Of a stretch of DNA of 64,000 nt, positions 25,854-35,219 are shown piece by piece. The DNA lies in assembly GCF_018555385.1 (NCBI RefSeq), contig NZ_JAFEJS010000007.1, forward strand, positions 1 to 64,000, in the 5' to 3' direction. Every line of letters starts with the position of its first letter. Positions within the stretch are counted from its first letter, which is position 1. The stretch is from Bifidobacterium santillanense. GTDB lineage: Bacteria > Actinomycetota > Actinomycetes > Actinomycetales > Bifidobacteriaceae. Made by a program: the position numbers and the translations under genes. The notes below the pieces were generated by a model, which was not told where the DNA came from, did not search any database, and worked only from the letters and a program-made list of their open reading frames with translations.

Positions 25854-26753
25854 ATGCGGCATGCATATATGATCATGGCTCACGGTCAGCCAGAATTACT
25901 TCAAATTCTTTTACGCCGTCTTGATGATGAACACAATGATATCATTGTTCACATTGACAGCAAAAGCCCCCTCACACCCGAAAGCATTCTTGAGACAAAT
26001 CCGGTAAAGAAGGGGCATATTCGCTTCATTCATCGAATACCCTCAACTTGGGGCGGGTACAGTCTGATTCAGGTAGAGCTAAATTTACTGCGAGAAAGCC
26101 TGAAAATGGGTACTCATTCGTATTATCATCTCCTTTCTGGAAGCGATCTCCCACTGTATCCGATATCGCAAATAAATGCTTTTTATGAGCGTCGTCAAGG
26201 AAAGGAATTTCTTAATTTTTTTGACAAGGAAGAATGCTTAAAGCAGTATAATCTGCGTTTGAAATATAAGCATTGGTTCCGTGATAAGTGTGGACGAGAT
26301 AAGAATGTTTACACTATATTAAACAAGCTTGGTTTATGTATTCAGCAATTACTAAGAATTAAAAATTCAATTCCGTCTGAAAATTTCTATTGCGGTAGCC
26401 AATGGTGGGATATTACAGAAGATTTAGCACGCTATGTTCTTGATCATGAATATTCTATACGTCGAACATACCAATATTCCAGCTGCTGTGATGAGGCTTT
26501 TGTGCAATCTCTTGTGTGGAACAGTAAGTTCCGAGAACAACTATTTGTGCCCGAACTCGGCAACGGCACCAAGGGCAACATGCGCTGGATCGACCTTGCT
26601 CGAGGAATTAACTCAGGTGCCTACGTTATTAAGACAGCCGACCTACCGAATATTATGGAATCCGGTATGCTTTTCGCGCGAAAATTTGATTTCGAGCATC
26701 ACCCTGAGGTAATTAATGCTCTTCAATCATTTTGCGCTTCATTGAAAGATTAA
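25854..26753 (+). CDS. Family 14 (core-2/I-branching-like) glycosyltransferase
   Basis: 299 residues. YMIMAHGQPELLQILLRRL, HIDSKSPL, YYHLLSGSDLPL and GSQWWDI match GT14 enzymes that transfer GlcNAc or xylose in beta linkage without a metal. A relative with the same blocks is in cassette 2 (33148-34053), so both cassettes use a GT14 enzyme. It lies between two rhamnosyltransferase-like genes and overlaps neither. Confidence 0.88.
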   Translation: MRHAYMIMAHGQPELLQILLRRLDDEHNDIIVHIDSKSPLTPESILETNPVKKGHIRFIHRIPSTWGGYSLIQVELNLLRESLKMGTHSYYHLLSGSDLPLYPISQINAFYERRQGKEFLNFFDKEECLKQYNLRLKYKHWFRDKCGRDKNVYTILNKLGLCIQQLLRIKNSIPSENFYCGSQWWDITEDLARYVLDHEYSIRRTYQYSSCCDEAFVQSLVWNSKFREQLFVPELGNGTKGNMRWIDLARGINSGAYVIKTADLPNIMESGMLFARKFDFEHHPEVINALQSFCASLKD

Positions 26754-26757
26754 GGCT

Positions 26758-27594
26758 ATGACAAACGAATTGGTACTCGCTGGAATTGTTCTATTTAATC
26801 CGGAAATTGATAGGTTAAGAGCTAATATCCAAGCGATAAGCCCGCAGGTTAATACTGTTCTTCTCGTCAACAATGCTTCCTCCAATATGTCTGAGGTTCG
26901 GACATTAATTAGTGATTTCCAAAATATTGAAGTACTTGACAATACTTCCAATATGGGCGTTGCTCATGCGTTGAAACAAGTTTTGGAATACGCCATGGAA
27001 CATGGTTATTCTTGGGCTTTGACGTTAGATCAGGATTCCGTTTGCTACCCGGGATTGATTAATACATATTCCAAGTTCTTCGGATTGCCCAAAGTCGGTA
27101 TTCTGACCTGCAACATCATCGACCGCAATTTTGCGGAGGATAACGGATTTGCATCAGGACAGCAGTATCGTGAGATATCGCAGTGTATTACTTCGGCATC
27201 CCTGATTAATGTGGATGCCTATAAACATACGGATGGATTCGATGATAAGTTATTCATCGATTCCGTTGATTTTGACATCTGTATCAATATGCGTCTGCAT
27301 GGGTATCGAATCATTAAGGTAAACTTTGATGGATTGCTGCATGAGGTAGGTCACGGCAAGAACGTTAAGCTACTGATGAAGGACTATATAGTCTATGGTC
27401 ATTCACCATTCAGACAGTACTACATTGCCAGAAACCACATGTACCTCGTAAGAAAATATCCAAGTCAATTCTCAGTTTTAAAAGAATGGCTTCGTGAATT
27501 TCGTGATGAATTACTCATCATACTCTATGATAATAGCAAATTCGCAAAGCTTGCAAAGCGCTGGCGTGGATTACATGACGTACGTCATATGTAG
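26758..27594 (+). CDS. Family 2 glycosyltransferase, rhamnosyltransferase-like
   Basis: 278 residues, beginning four bases after the previous stop. LAGIVLFNPEIDRLRANIQA, LVNNASSN and LTLDQDS are the same motifs as in the gene at 24935. It probably adds rhamnose or a related deoxy sugar to the growing unit (inference). AT-rich. Confidence 0.85.
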   Translation: MTNELVLAGIVLFNPEIDRLRANIQAISPQVNTVLLVNNASSNMSEVRTLISDFQNIEVLDNTSNMGVAHALKQVLEYAMEHGYSWALTLDQDSVCYPGLINTYSKFFGLPKVGILTCNIIDRNFAEDNGFASGQQYREISQCITSASLINVDAYKHTDGFDDKLFIDSVDFDICINMRLHGYRIIKVNFDGLLHEVGHGKNVKLLMKDYIVYGHSPFRQYYIARNHMYLVRKYPSQFSVLKEWLREFRDELLIILYDNSKFAKLAKRWRGLHDVRHM

Positions 27595-27640
27595 CAAATA
27601 CTTCATCTCGCATAGCTTTTCCTTTACAAGGATTAAACAT

Positions 27641-28768
27641 ATGAGATTCACAATTGCATCTGTTGTTTCCACTGCAAGAGATACTCGTTTCGAATTACTG
27701 CGCATTGTCGCGATGTTTCTTATTGTCAGTTGTCATTTTGTTGCTCATATTGATTGGAATCTAGAAAACGCTGGTGGTTCTACTCAAGCGATTGCCTATA
27801 CAATAGATCAATATGGTGGACAAATAGGCGTCTGCATATTCTTTATACTCTCAGGATATTTTCTCATCAATAAGCCGTTTCGCATCCAGCGTATATTGCG
27901 CACCGTATTGCAAACGCTTGTTTACGCGATGCTAATGTTTGTCATTTCATTTGTTGTACCATTGGTTGGCTTATTCCCAAGACCGATGTCCATTGTCAGA
28001 GAGATTTACTTATCCGCACTTCCTGTCTTCAACGGCACATATTGGTTTATTACGTCATACGTATTTCTATTACTATTTTCTCCTTTTATAAATACAACTT
28101 TTCATTACATGAGCAAGGGAGATATTTCACGCATGCTTGTCCTTCTTCCCTTCTTGGGAATTATGGCAACCTTTGCATTAGGTCCATTAATGTGGACGAA
28201 TTTAACATATGCAATAACCGCGTATATTTATGGCGCATACATCAGGCTCTATGGGTCAACAATCCAAATAGCCAAGAGATTGAATATGTTCGTTGAGGCT
28301 ATATTGATTGTCGTTTCATTTACCGTAATGTCAATCTTTTATTATATATTAGACATATTCACCGATAGTAAACAATTTATACAGAGCGCTCATCATATTA
28401 CCGGAACTTTTCCGATTCTGGCTATATTGTCAGTCTCAGGCATTTTTCTAATTCTTCATAATTCCGGCTCTTCGCGACATGCATTGAGGACATCGCCAAG
28501 GTTTTCAAATATTTTTTCCAGGCCGGCCAAATATGTATTTGGCGTTTATTTAATTCACGAAAACCCGTGCATCAAGGATACACTTTGGAATACCGTTTCG
28601 TCAATCACGCCGTTCCCTCAATCCGGAATTATGATGATTTCGATTGGTGTTATCTGCATCCTCATACTTTATGTTCTATTATTATTTGTGGCATTCGTTA
28701 TAGATTCGATATTGGTGCACCCTCTTGAGAGTCTTATGATTCCGGCTTTATCTCGGTATTTTCAATAA
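27641..28768 (+). CDS. Membrane acyltransferase (acyltransferase 3 family)
   Basis: I place the start at ATG 27641 (375 residues, AAGGA upstream); the longer frame overlaps the preceding gene. RFELLRIVAMFLIVSCHFV is the acyltransferase-3 N-terminal motif, with the catalytic His in the first membrane helix. About ten helices follow, and VFGVYLIHENP near the end is typical. It would add acetyl or a similar group to the EPS unit. Last gene of cassette 1. Confidence 0.9.
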   Translation: MRFTIASVVSTARDTRFELLRIVAMFLIVSCHFVAHIDWNLENAGGSTQAIAYTIDQYGGQIGVCIFFILSGYFLINKPFRIQRILRTVLQTLVYAMLMFVISFVVPLVGLFPRPMSIVREIYLSALPVFNGTYWFITSYVFLLLFSPFINTTFHYMSKGDISRMLVLLPFLGIMATFALGPLMWTNLTYAITAYIYGAYIRLYGSTIQIAKRLNMFVEAILIVVSFTVMSIFYYILDIFTDSKQFIQSAHHITGTFPILAILSVSGIFLILHNSGSSRHALRTSPRFSNIFSRPAKYVFGVYLIHENPCIKDTLWNTVSSITPFPQSGIMMISIGVICILILYVLLLFVAFVIDSILVHPLESLMIPALSRYFQ

Positions 28769-28909
28769 ATACGATATCAAGAAAAGTGTCATATGCCGTA
28801 TCTTTATTACCCAATATCTATGATGAGTCAGTACAAGACTTTCGGCATATTACGACTCAACTAAGCGTCGCCGTTATTTCCTTGTTCATCTTGCCATGAG
28901 GAGTCCTTC

Positions 28910-29011
28910 ATGGGCTCACATTCCAAGAAAACGGCATCATCTCACGCCATACAATACCGCAATCATCTTCTTGGACCGGCCTCCCATCAGTCCAACAAAA
29001 TCCCCTATTGA
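28910..29011 (+). pseudogene. Possible remnant of an acyltransferase N-terminus
   Basis: A 33-codon frame with GAGGAG at good distance reads MGSHSKKTASSHAIQYRNHL. Acyltransferase-3 proteins often start with a basic tail and a YRN(x)L-like motif before the first helix, so this may be a truncated copy. It overlaps the 3' end of the minus-strand gene by seven bases. Weak evidence. Confidence 0.25.
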
Positions 29012-30414
29012 TGCTCGTGAGTGAGTGCCCATATGAGTAAGGGTATGGCAACAAGGCAGTATCCTTCGAATTGGATATAGAGGTATACGACTAGGACGAG
29101 CCAACACACGGTGCGTTTGGTCCACATGTGTTGGCTCGTAATGAATCGCAGGGCAATAATCAGGAACTGGACTAGTCCGATGGCCCCGTATTCTGTGATG
29201 AAGCTGGTGTAGACACTCATCGTCCATATGGTGTCTGGATTCATGGATTGATACCAGCCGGATGCGGCATTCATGTTATCTGCGGACGTACCTGTTACTC
29301 CGAGCAGCCATGTCGCCATGTTTGAACCAATCTGGGTGGCGGCATTAATATTGCCTGCGCCGAAACCGGTAAGCAGGGTCCACGGCCTCTCGACCAGCCC
29401 ACACAATGGTCCAAGCGACTGGTAGATGCGTGCGAAGAACGAGCCATCGCCTTCGGCTCCGTCGTTGATGATGGCGCTCAGTCGCGAGTTCGCGATGAAG
29501 CAGACAACGGTTGCCGCGAACGTGCCGAGCAGCTGCCAGATGCCCCGTCTGCGCTGCGCGGCATCATGCCACCGGTTATGAATGACGATGATCACCGCGA
29601 GCGCGACGAGGCAGTCGAGCACGATCCTGGTGCCCGCGCCCATGACCACACTGCCCGCGGCGAACACTACAATCAACCACTCGAGTTGTTTCCGGTACAC
29701 GCTATCACGGTCCCGCATCATCCAGGACAACGGCAGCAGAACGCCGAACAGGTGCATGCCGATGTAGCTGGGCTCGGCGAACAGGAACTGCGGGCGTAGT
29801 CCACTTCCCGCCCATGGCGAGTCAGGTGTGAGGTACGAACGGTACATGAGATGCCCGAAGTACCCCTCCACGTCGGACAGGTCCAGCCGGATGGCCAGCC
29901 ACTGGAACACGCCCACCGCGAACGCGAACCAGTACGCCGCGAGGATCGTGCGGATCATCCACCGCCAGTCGAGTTGCTTGTACACGAGCGCGATCTCCAA
30001 CGCCGCGATCGTCAACGGCACCGCGATCACGCCGCTTAGGGACATGAGCACCGCGTTGGGATGGAACCCGAACGCCGCCCACCCCGGCGCGGACAGGTAG
30101 ACCAGCACCACGGGAAGCACCATGAACGGCGCATACCGGTGCGCGGCCCGACGCAGCGGACGCGGATTGCACAACGCGTACAGGGCGAACAGCCACGGGC
30201 TGATCGGCGTCCAGAACGGCTGGTAGACGCCCAGCACCGTGCCGTCCACCGGCAGCGTGAACAGGGCGAACAGGAACAGATAATCCGTGACATCACGCGG
30301 CGTGAACCAACGCGGAGTCAACGCGGGAACACCACAACCCCACCGGACATGCGCGACATCGGTCGCCGCTTCGGCGACGTATGCGGATTGTACGCTTGAC
30401 TCGTTTCTCGACAT
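29005..30414 (-). CDS. O-antigen-ligase/polymerase-like membrane protein
   Basis: I choose the ATG ending at 30414 (469 residues; GGTGGG upstream) over 30465. About eleven hydrophobic helices; GAGTRIVLDCLVAL, a large extracellular loop with LLTGFGAGNIN, and EYGAIGLVQFLI match the Wzy_C / O-antigen ligase family. It might ligate finished polymer to a carrier, or act as an alternative polymerase. It is GC-rich, unlike the cassette genes around it, and stands alone on the minus strand, so it likely belongs to the conserved part of the locus. Upstream (30440-30495) there are G5/C5 runs like those at other envelope promoters. Confidence 0.75.
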   Translation of the reverse strand: MSRNESSVQSAYVAEAATDVAHVRWGCGVPALTPRWFTPRDVTDYLFLFALFTLPVDGTVLGVYQPFWTPISPWLFALYALCNPRPLRRAAHRYAPFMVLPVVLVYLSAPGWAAFGFHPNAVLMSLSGVIAVPLTIAALEIALVYKQLDWRWMIRTILAAYWFAFAVGVFQWLAIRLDLSDVEGYFGHLMYRSYLTPDSPWAGSGLRPQFLFAEPSYIGMHLFGVLLPLSWMMRDRDSVYRKQLEWLIVVFAAGSVVMGAGTRIVLDCLVALAVIIVIHNRWHDAAQRRRGIWQLLGTFAATVVCFIANSRLSAIINDGAEGDGSFFARIYQSLGPLCGLVERPWTLLTGFGAGNINAATQIGSNMATWLLGVTGTSADNMNAASGWYQSMNPDTIWTMSVYTSFITEYGAIGLVQFLIIALRFITSQHMWTKRTVCWLVLVVYLYIQFEGYCLVAIPLLIWALTHEHQ

Positions 30415-30631
30415 CCCACCAACCCCAAACCCGTACTCTGCGATCGTCCGTACGGGGGACGGCACGGGTTACGCACCCATACCCCCTAACGCGGAACCGC
30501 AACGACCATACCAGCCCCACAAGAACAACCAATCCCCGTCATCGAGACAAGAAGCATCGAAGACCGGCTCAGCGCGTCTACTGCGCTATTGTGGATAGCG
30601 AAGAATCGTCGTCGATGGAAACAGGAGGACA

Positions 30632-32292
30632 ATGGTGGATATCCCAGTTGATGTCGGACAACTTCTTCGTGGTCGTGTGGTGGAGCAGGCGCGTATAGAG
30701 TACAAGCAAGGATGGAACCCGAGGTGGTGCTGCATTCGCTATGTGCGTTCGCGAACGACATTAACAACCTCGGTGGAGGCTATCTGGTCATTGGTGTCGA
30801 TGAACATGAGGGGATGCCGGTATTGCCACCTGCCGGGTTGCCGAAGAACTCTCTGGATCGTATTCAGAAAGAGCTCATTTCCCTATGCCACCGCATCGAG
30901 CCGTTGTACATGCCCGTGTGCGAGCCGGTTGAGTTCGAAGGTCAATGGTTGCTGCTGATATGGGCTCCTGGTGGGTATGACCGTCCCTATCGTGCACCAA
31001 TTGAAATCACCAAGAAAGAAACCGGCAAAGCGTATTACGTACGACGATTTTCCAATTCGGTCCGAGCCTCGAAATCCGAGATCGAGGAACTAATGGACAT
31101 CGGGGGCAGCATCCCATTTGATGATCGCATCAACTATCAGTCCTCCATGAATGATTTGCGTATTGGGCTGATGATGGAGCATCTGGGCAAAGTAGATAGT
31201 GTGCTTGCTCAGGAGGAACTTGATAGTCTGTCGATGGCGCTTGATCTGCGTGTAGCCGATGGACCGAGGGAGAACCGGCACCCTCTGAATGTCGGCCTGA
31301 TGTTCTTCAACGAGGATCCGGAACGATTCTTCCGCGAAGCGCGCATCGAAGTGGTCGACATTCCAGATCCTACTGGCGAAGGCATGACGGAACGCGTATT
31401 TCATGGTCCCCTGAACCGTCAATTATCTGATGCTCTGCAGTATATCCACAATACTGTGCTCGCTGAGAAGATTTTCAAACTCGAAGACAGGGCCGAAGCG
31501 ATTCGTGTGTTTAACTATCCGTACGCAGCGGTGGAAGAGGCATTATCCAACGCGGTTTATCACAAGAGCTATCAGATTCCAGAACCGATCACTGTACGAA
31601 TCGAACGGGACAGGATGATTATCCTCAGTTTTCCAGGGCCAGATCGGTCAATTTCGGATGAAGATCTCAAGAAGCACAGATTGGTGTCCCGTCGCTATCG
31701 AAATCGTCGAATAGGTGACTTTCTCAAGGAACTGCATCTGGCTGAAGGCCGCAACACCGGTGTGCCAACCATGCTGAAGGCGCTGCGGGACAATGGATCG
31801 CCTCCTCCTGTTTTCGAAACCGATGAAGATCGCACATTCCTGTCGGTGACGTTCATGATTCATCCGTCATTTATGTCGGACGGTTCTGAAGAGGCGCAGA
31901 GTGCCGGATTCAACCCGCAGAGTGCCGGATTCAACCCGCAGAGTGCCGGATTCAACCCGCAGAGTGCCGGATTCAACCCGCAGAGTGCCGGATTCAACCC
32001 GCAGAGTGCCGGATTCGACCCGCAGAGTGCCGGATTCGACCCGCAGAGTGCCGGAGACTCTCGCAGCTCGACGCAGCCAATTGGACTTAAGAAGACCAAG
32101 CTAGCCGAACAACAGGCGCTTATCATTACATACCTGCGGCATCATGATCGAATCACTTCCTCGACGGCTTCGGATTTGTTGCGTCTACAGCCTCGTCGTG
32201 TGCGTCTGATCTTCAACAAGATGCAGGATGCCGGAATGATTCAGCGCATCGGAGCGGGACGTGGTACCTACTACACGCTGCAGCAGCAATAA
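30632..32292 (+). pseudogene. AlbA_2/Schlafen-type ATP-binding regulator-like gene, frameshifted
   Basis: The natural start is ATG 30632 (AGGAGGACA upstream): VDIPVDVGQLLRG... ARIEYKQGWNP. At 30719-30723 the frame breaks. CCGAGG lacks one G relative to the expected CCG GAG, and the protein continues in the frame read from 30712: PEVVLHSLCAFANDINNLGG with GGYLVIGV, the classic AlbA_2 block. The joined protein would be about 553 residues, with AlbA_2 (1-150), an ATPase-like/GHKL part (FNYPYAAVEEALSNAVYHKS), a QSAGFNP repeat and a C-terminal winged helix. Such proteins are thought to be DNA-binding regulators. As written it is either broken, rescued by starting at 30712 (lacking the first strand), or mis-sequenced. 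Confidence 0.75.
31897..32055 (+). repeat. 21-bp in-frame tandem repeat encoding QSAG(F)(N/D)P
   Basis: Seven full units start at 31897 and recur every 21 bp, followed by a 12-base partial unit. The first five encode QSAGFNP, the next two QSAGFDP. Units are almost identical in DNA, a sign of recent slippage. Copy changes keep the frame, so linker length between the ATPase-like part and the winged helix can vary. Confidence 0.95.
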
Positions 32293-32368
32293 AAAGTTTC
32301 AAGAAGCCACTCTCACCAAGCCGGCAAAACGGTACTGCTCCGCCCTTCCTTGATGTGCTGTTGAGTGT

Positions 32369-32581
32369 TCAGAGTGCAGGATCCAACCGGTTCCGTATTC
32401 CGTGTATGAGTTCGATCCTGCTTGTCATGGTCACGCAGACGGCGTCGATGACGGCCGGCGCCATTCGCGCGTTCGTCGTGAGCTGGTCGCGGATGAGGTC
32501 GGGGACCTGGTCCAGCACTCCCAGATCGTACCGGTCCCAGTCGCGGATCGACTCGAGCTGTCGGTGAGCATCTCGTCGCAC
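32369..32581 (-). pseudogene. HipA-like kinase C-terminal remnant (copy 1)
   Basis: The minus-strand frame includes DWDRYDLGVLDQVPDLIRDQ and TTNARMAPAVIDA. The adjacent plus-strand remnant reads SWDRYDLDALADWPDEVAHR and RMAPIRIDAIRDVL, so the two are homologous. Together with the N-terminal part at 32685 this fits the HipA-like kinases of Gram-positive anaerobes. There is no intact gene and no clear start. Confidence 0.45.
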
Positions 32582-32684
32582 ACGAACACAACCTGTCCGT
32601 CATGCCAGTCCTTCCTGTAGCGCCGTCGGGTTCCAGTCTAACGGAGGTGCCGTAGGCGTTATCCTCGTCAGAGGGAGGTGCCCG

Positions 32685-33116
32685 ATGGAACGTCGCGTGA
32701 TCATGTGCCGTACCCGGCCGGTATTGGAGTTCGACTACGACCGCAGGTCCAGCTATGCCGTGGGTGTGGGCACAATCATCGACCATGCGCGTCTGCCATT
32801 GGAGCTGATCACACACGGCAAGGACGCGGTGTACGCGCGACGCATCGACGCATGGTGGTCGCATCGCGCCATCCCCACAACCAGGGACGGCATTCGCCGG
32901 GCGTTGGACGTCATGGGCATCCCCAACCGCGCCGTCAACTGCGCCTGGTCCGCTCGTGGGACCGGTATGATCTGGACGCGCTTGCCGACTGGCCTGACGA
33001 GGTCGCGCACCGACTGTCCCTCACCAACACGTATGGCGCCGATACGCATCGACGCCATACGTGATGTACTGGCGCAACGCGTTGAAGACGTTATTAAGGC
33101 CGCCGGGAGACCTTAA
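32685..33116 (+). pseudogene. HipA-like kinase remnant with two frame changes (copy 2)
   Basis: The frame from 32685 has the HipA-like N-terminal blocks LEFDYDRRSS, HARLPLELITHG, IDAWWSHRAIPTTRDGIRRA and MGIPNRAVNCA. Then homology moves to the next frame (WDRYDLDALADWPDEVAHRL, about 32955-33030). It returns to the first frame for RMAPIRIDAIRDVLAQRVED to 33116. Each block is recognisable only in its own frame, so the gene is dead. The kinase active-site region is missing. Confidence 0.5.
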
Positions 33117-33147
33117 TGGGTGAAAATGCGTCAATATGATAAATTTG

Positions 33148-34053
33148 TCACATAGTATTTCCAATGAAATTAGCCAGTTTTAACAATATGAACTTATCTT
33201 TTCTGTAGTCAAATTTTCTGGCAAAAAACATATCGCAGCATACCAATTCATCAAAATCATTGACCGTAAACACATAGGGAGTTCCTCGTTGCCAGTCAAT
33301 ATATCTTAGGCATGATTTAGGTGAGTCATCTTCATAAAATCGGTAAATTCGCTTTTTGAAACCAACGTTATTGAATGCTAGAGTTTGCATGAAGAACTCA
33401 TCAGGGCTTCGCGTATTCGCGAACTGGCGTTCAATGACGGGTTGCATGTCGATGACATATCTAGCAAAGTCATCGGGGATGCTAAACCAATTCGCTCCTT
33501 TCTTGATTGTAAGATTAAAAGGTATGCGATTAATATGAAAAATTTTTTGAACAAGCAGTAATGCTTTGTTGAAAACCTTGTAAATAGAGAATGTATGATC
33601 TCTATTTACAATAGATAGCTGTTTTTGGAATAGGTGATAATACTTCACAAACGATAAAGTTGCATCAACATTTTCGGGTGTTGTGAAGTGAATGAAAAGG
33701 TCATTTCGATCCGCAAGCAAGGCATGGATTTCCCGCTGGCTCTTAAGCGGGAAATCCATGCCAGATATCAAATGATAGTAATGATATCTGCCTGTCCGAG
33801 TAGCAAGTCGTAGCAAGCTTAACTCACACTGTACTTGACTGTATTCCGCCCAATAGACATTGATAGGGTCACAGAAGTAAAGGTGAGAGAATATAGGCTT
33901 GACAATCTCTTCCTTTTTGATTGACGACTTCGCGTCAATATGCAAAAAGATATCATTAAACTCAGAATCCAAGTTTTGGATTAAAAAGTTTAGTTGATCG
34001 AGATTATTATGCGCCATAAGCAGGTACGCATGCTTATCGGATTTATCAATCAT
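33148..34053 (-). CDS. Family 14 glycosyltransferase (cassette 2)
   Basis: 301 residues, AT-rich. YLLMAHNNLDQLNFLIQNL, HIDAKSS, YYHLISGMDFPLK and ANWFSI match GT14 (core-2/I-branching-like), as in 25854-26753. It is the promoter-distal gene of the minus-strand cassette and overlaps the pyruvyltransferase gene by eight bases. Confidence 0.88.
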   Translation of the reverse strand: MIDKSDKHAYLLMAHNNLDQLNFLIQNLDSEFNDIFLHIDAKSSIKKEEIVKPIFSHLYFCDPINVYWAEYSQVQCELSLLRLATRTGRYHYYHLISGMDFPLKSQREIHALLADRNDLFIHFTTPENVDATLSFVKYYHLFQKQLSIVNRDHTFSIYKVFNKALLLVQKIFHINRIPFNLTIKKGANWFSIPDDFARYVIDMQPVIERQFANTRSPDEFFMQTLAFNNVGFKKRIYRFYEDDSPKSCLRYIDWQRGTPYVFTVNDFDELVCCDMFFARKFDYRKDKFILLKLANFIGNTM

Positions 34054-35194
34054 TGACTATGCTTTCAATAAAAGTGAATGCTTCTTCGCGGAGCTGGGAA
34101 AGGGCTGTGTCTGATTCAGTGTAGTCAGGAGTGATTGAAAGGTTGGTGTGCAGCAGTGCCGGAATGGTCTTATATCGCTGGGTAAGCTGCAACTGAGTCA
34201 GGAAAGACACCGCTCGATCGTCCTTGGAAAGGTCATTATGACCGGAATCGATATACCAGAAGTTCTTATGGAATATCGTAGAGAAGGCGGTGCCATGGAA
34301 TGATGTAGTAAACACCATTTTGGCATACTTCATATAATTGAGGAAAGCTTCAGGACCATACTTCCTGACCAGACGAATCTTGTTCTTCCAGCAGCAGCGC
34401 AATGCCCACTCCTTCGGTTCAAAGAAGTAGACAGGCATTCCAGTTTTCTTGGAGACTTGGTGCAGGAAGGCCGCGATTTCCTGAGAAATGCTGAAGCAGT
34501 AATAGAAAATGTAATCCCCGGGAATAATAGGGGCATCACCGATATGGACAGTTCTCTCCCATTCTTCCTGCGAAAGAAGCATAGTTGGATCCACGCAGAG
34601 TGAAACCTCACGTCCAGTGGCTTCAGTCACCCATTTCCTAGCATTTTGCTCGCGAACGGAAATTCTGTCAAACTTTCCGACAAGATTCAGATAATGGCTT
34701 TTGAGTGCATCGTCCGCAAACGGGTTATTGGCACCAAAGCTGACGGCGTATGCATATCGTTTATTGGCATCGGAAACAAAATTCAAATAATATGCATCGT
34801 CCGCATCCATGCAACGGATATTCCACACCTGATCGCTGCCGGTGATAAATTTCGAATACTCGTTGTTAGTTACATCTAATTCCTTATTGGATGCATAAGT
34901 CTTCGAAGAAAGTCGGAAATATTTATGCTCAAATGCCTCATAGGAAACAGCCTGTTGTTTTACCTGAGGATACACCGTTGCCCAGAGAGCATTCTTCACA
35001 AGAGATTTAATTCCAGTCACTTTCCAGAATGGGCTGTACATAGCTTTCTGCCCTTCATTGGAAAAATCAAGAATTTCATTATCGGCATCAAACCGTTCCC
35101 TAAGAACAGTCTGTAATGCCAATGCCTGTAGCATCGACCCACAGTTGTACGAGTTATGGAATGTTATCGTGGCGATCTTGTCATTGCGCGACAT
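34046..35194 (-). CDS. Polysaccharide pyruvyl transferase family protein
   Basis: 382 residues. TFHNSYNCGSMLQALALQ, FITGSDQVWN and TTSFHGTAFSTIF are the family blocks of CsaB/WcaK-type enzymes, which place a ketal-linked pyruvate on a sugar and give the polymer negative charge. The Ser/His residues seen are as expected. Cassette 2 gene, overlapping the GT14 gene downstream. Confidence 0.88.
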   Translation of the reverse strand: MSRNDKIATITFHNSYNCGSMLQALALQTVLRERFDADNEILDFSNEGQKAMYSPFWKVTGIKSLVKNALWATVYPQVKQQAVSYEAFEHKYFRLSSKTYASNKELDVTNNEYSKFITGSDQVWNIRCMDADDAYYLNFVSDANKRYAYAVSFGANNPFADDALKSHYLNLVGKFDRISVREQNARKWVTEATGREVSLCVDPTMLLSQEEWERTVHIGDAPIIPGDYIFYYCFSISQEIAAFLHQVSKKTGMPVYFFEPKEWALRCCWKNKIRLVRKYGPEAFLNYMKYAKMVFTTSFHGTAFSTIFHKNFWYIDSGHNDLSKDDRAVSFLTQLQLTQRYKTIPALLHTNLSITPDYTESDTALSQLREEAFTFIESIVND

Positions 35195-35219
35195 GATTCC
35201 TCCTTGTGTTGTTGGTTAA

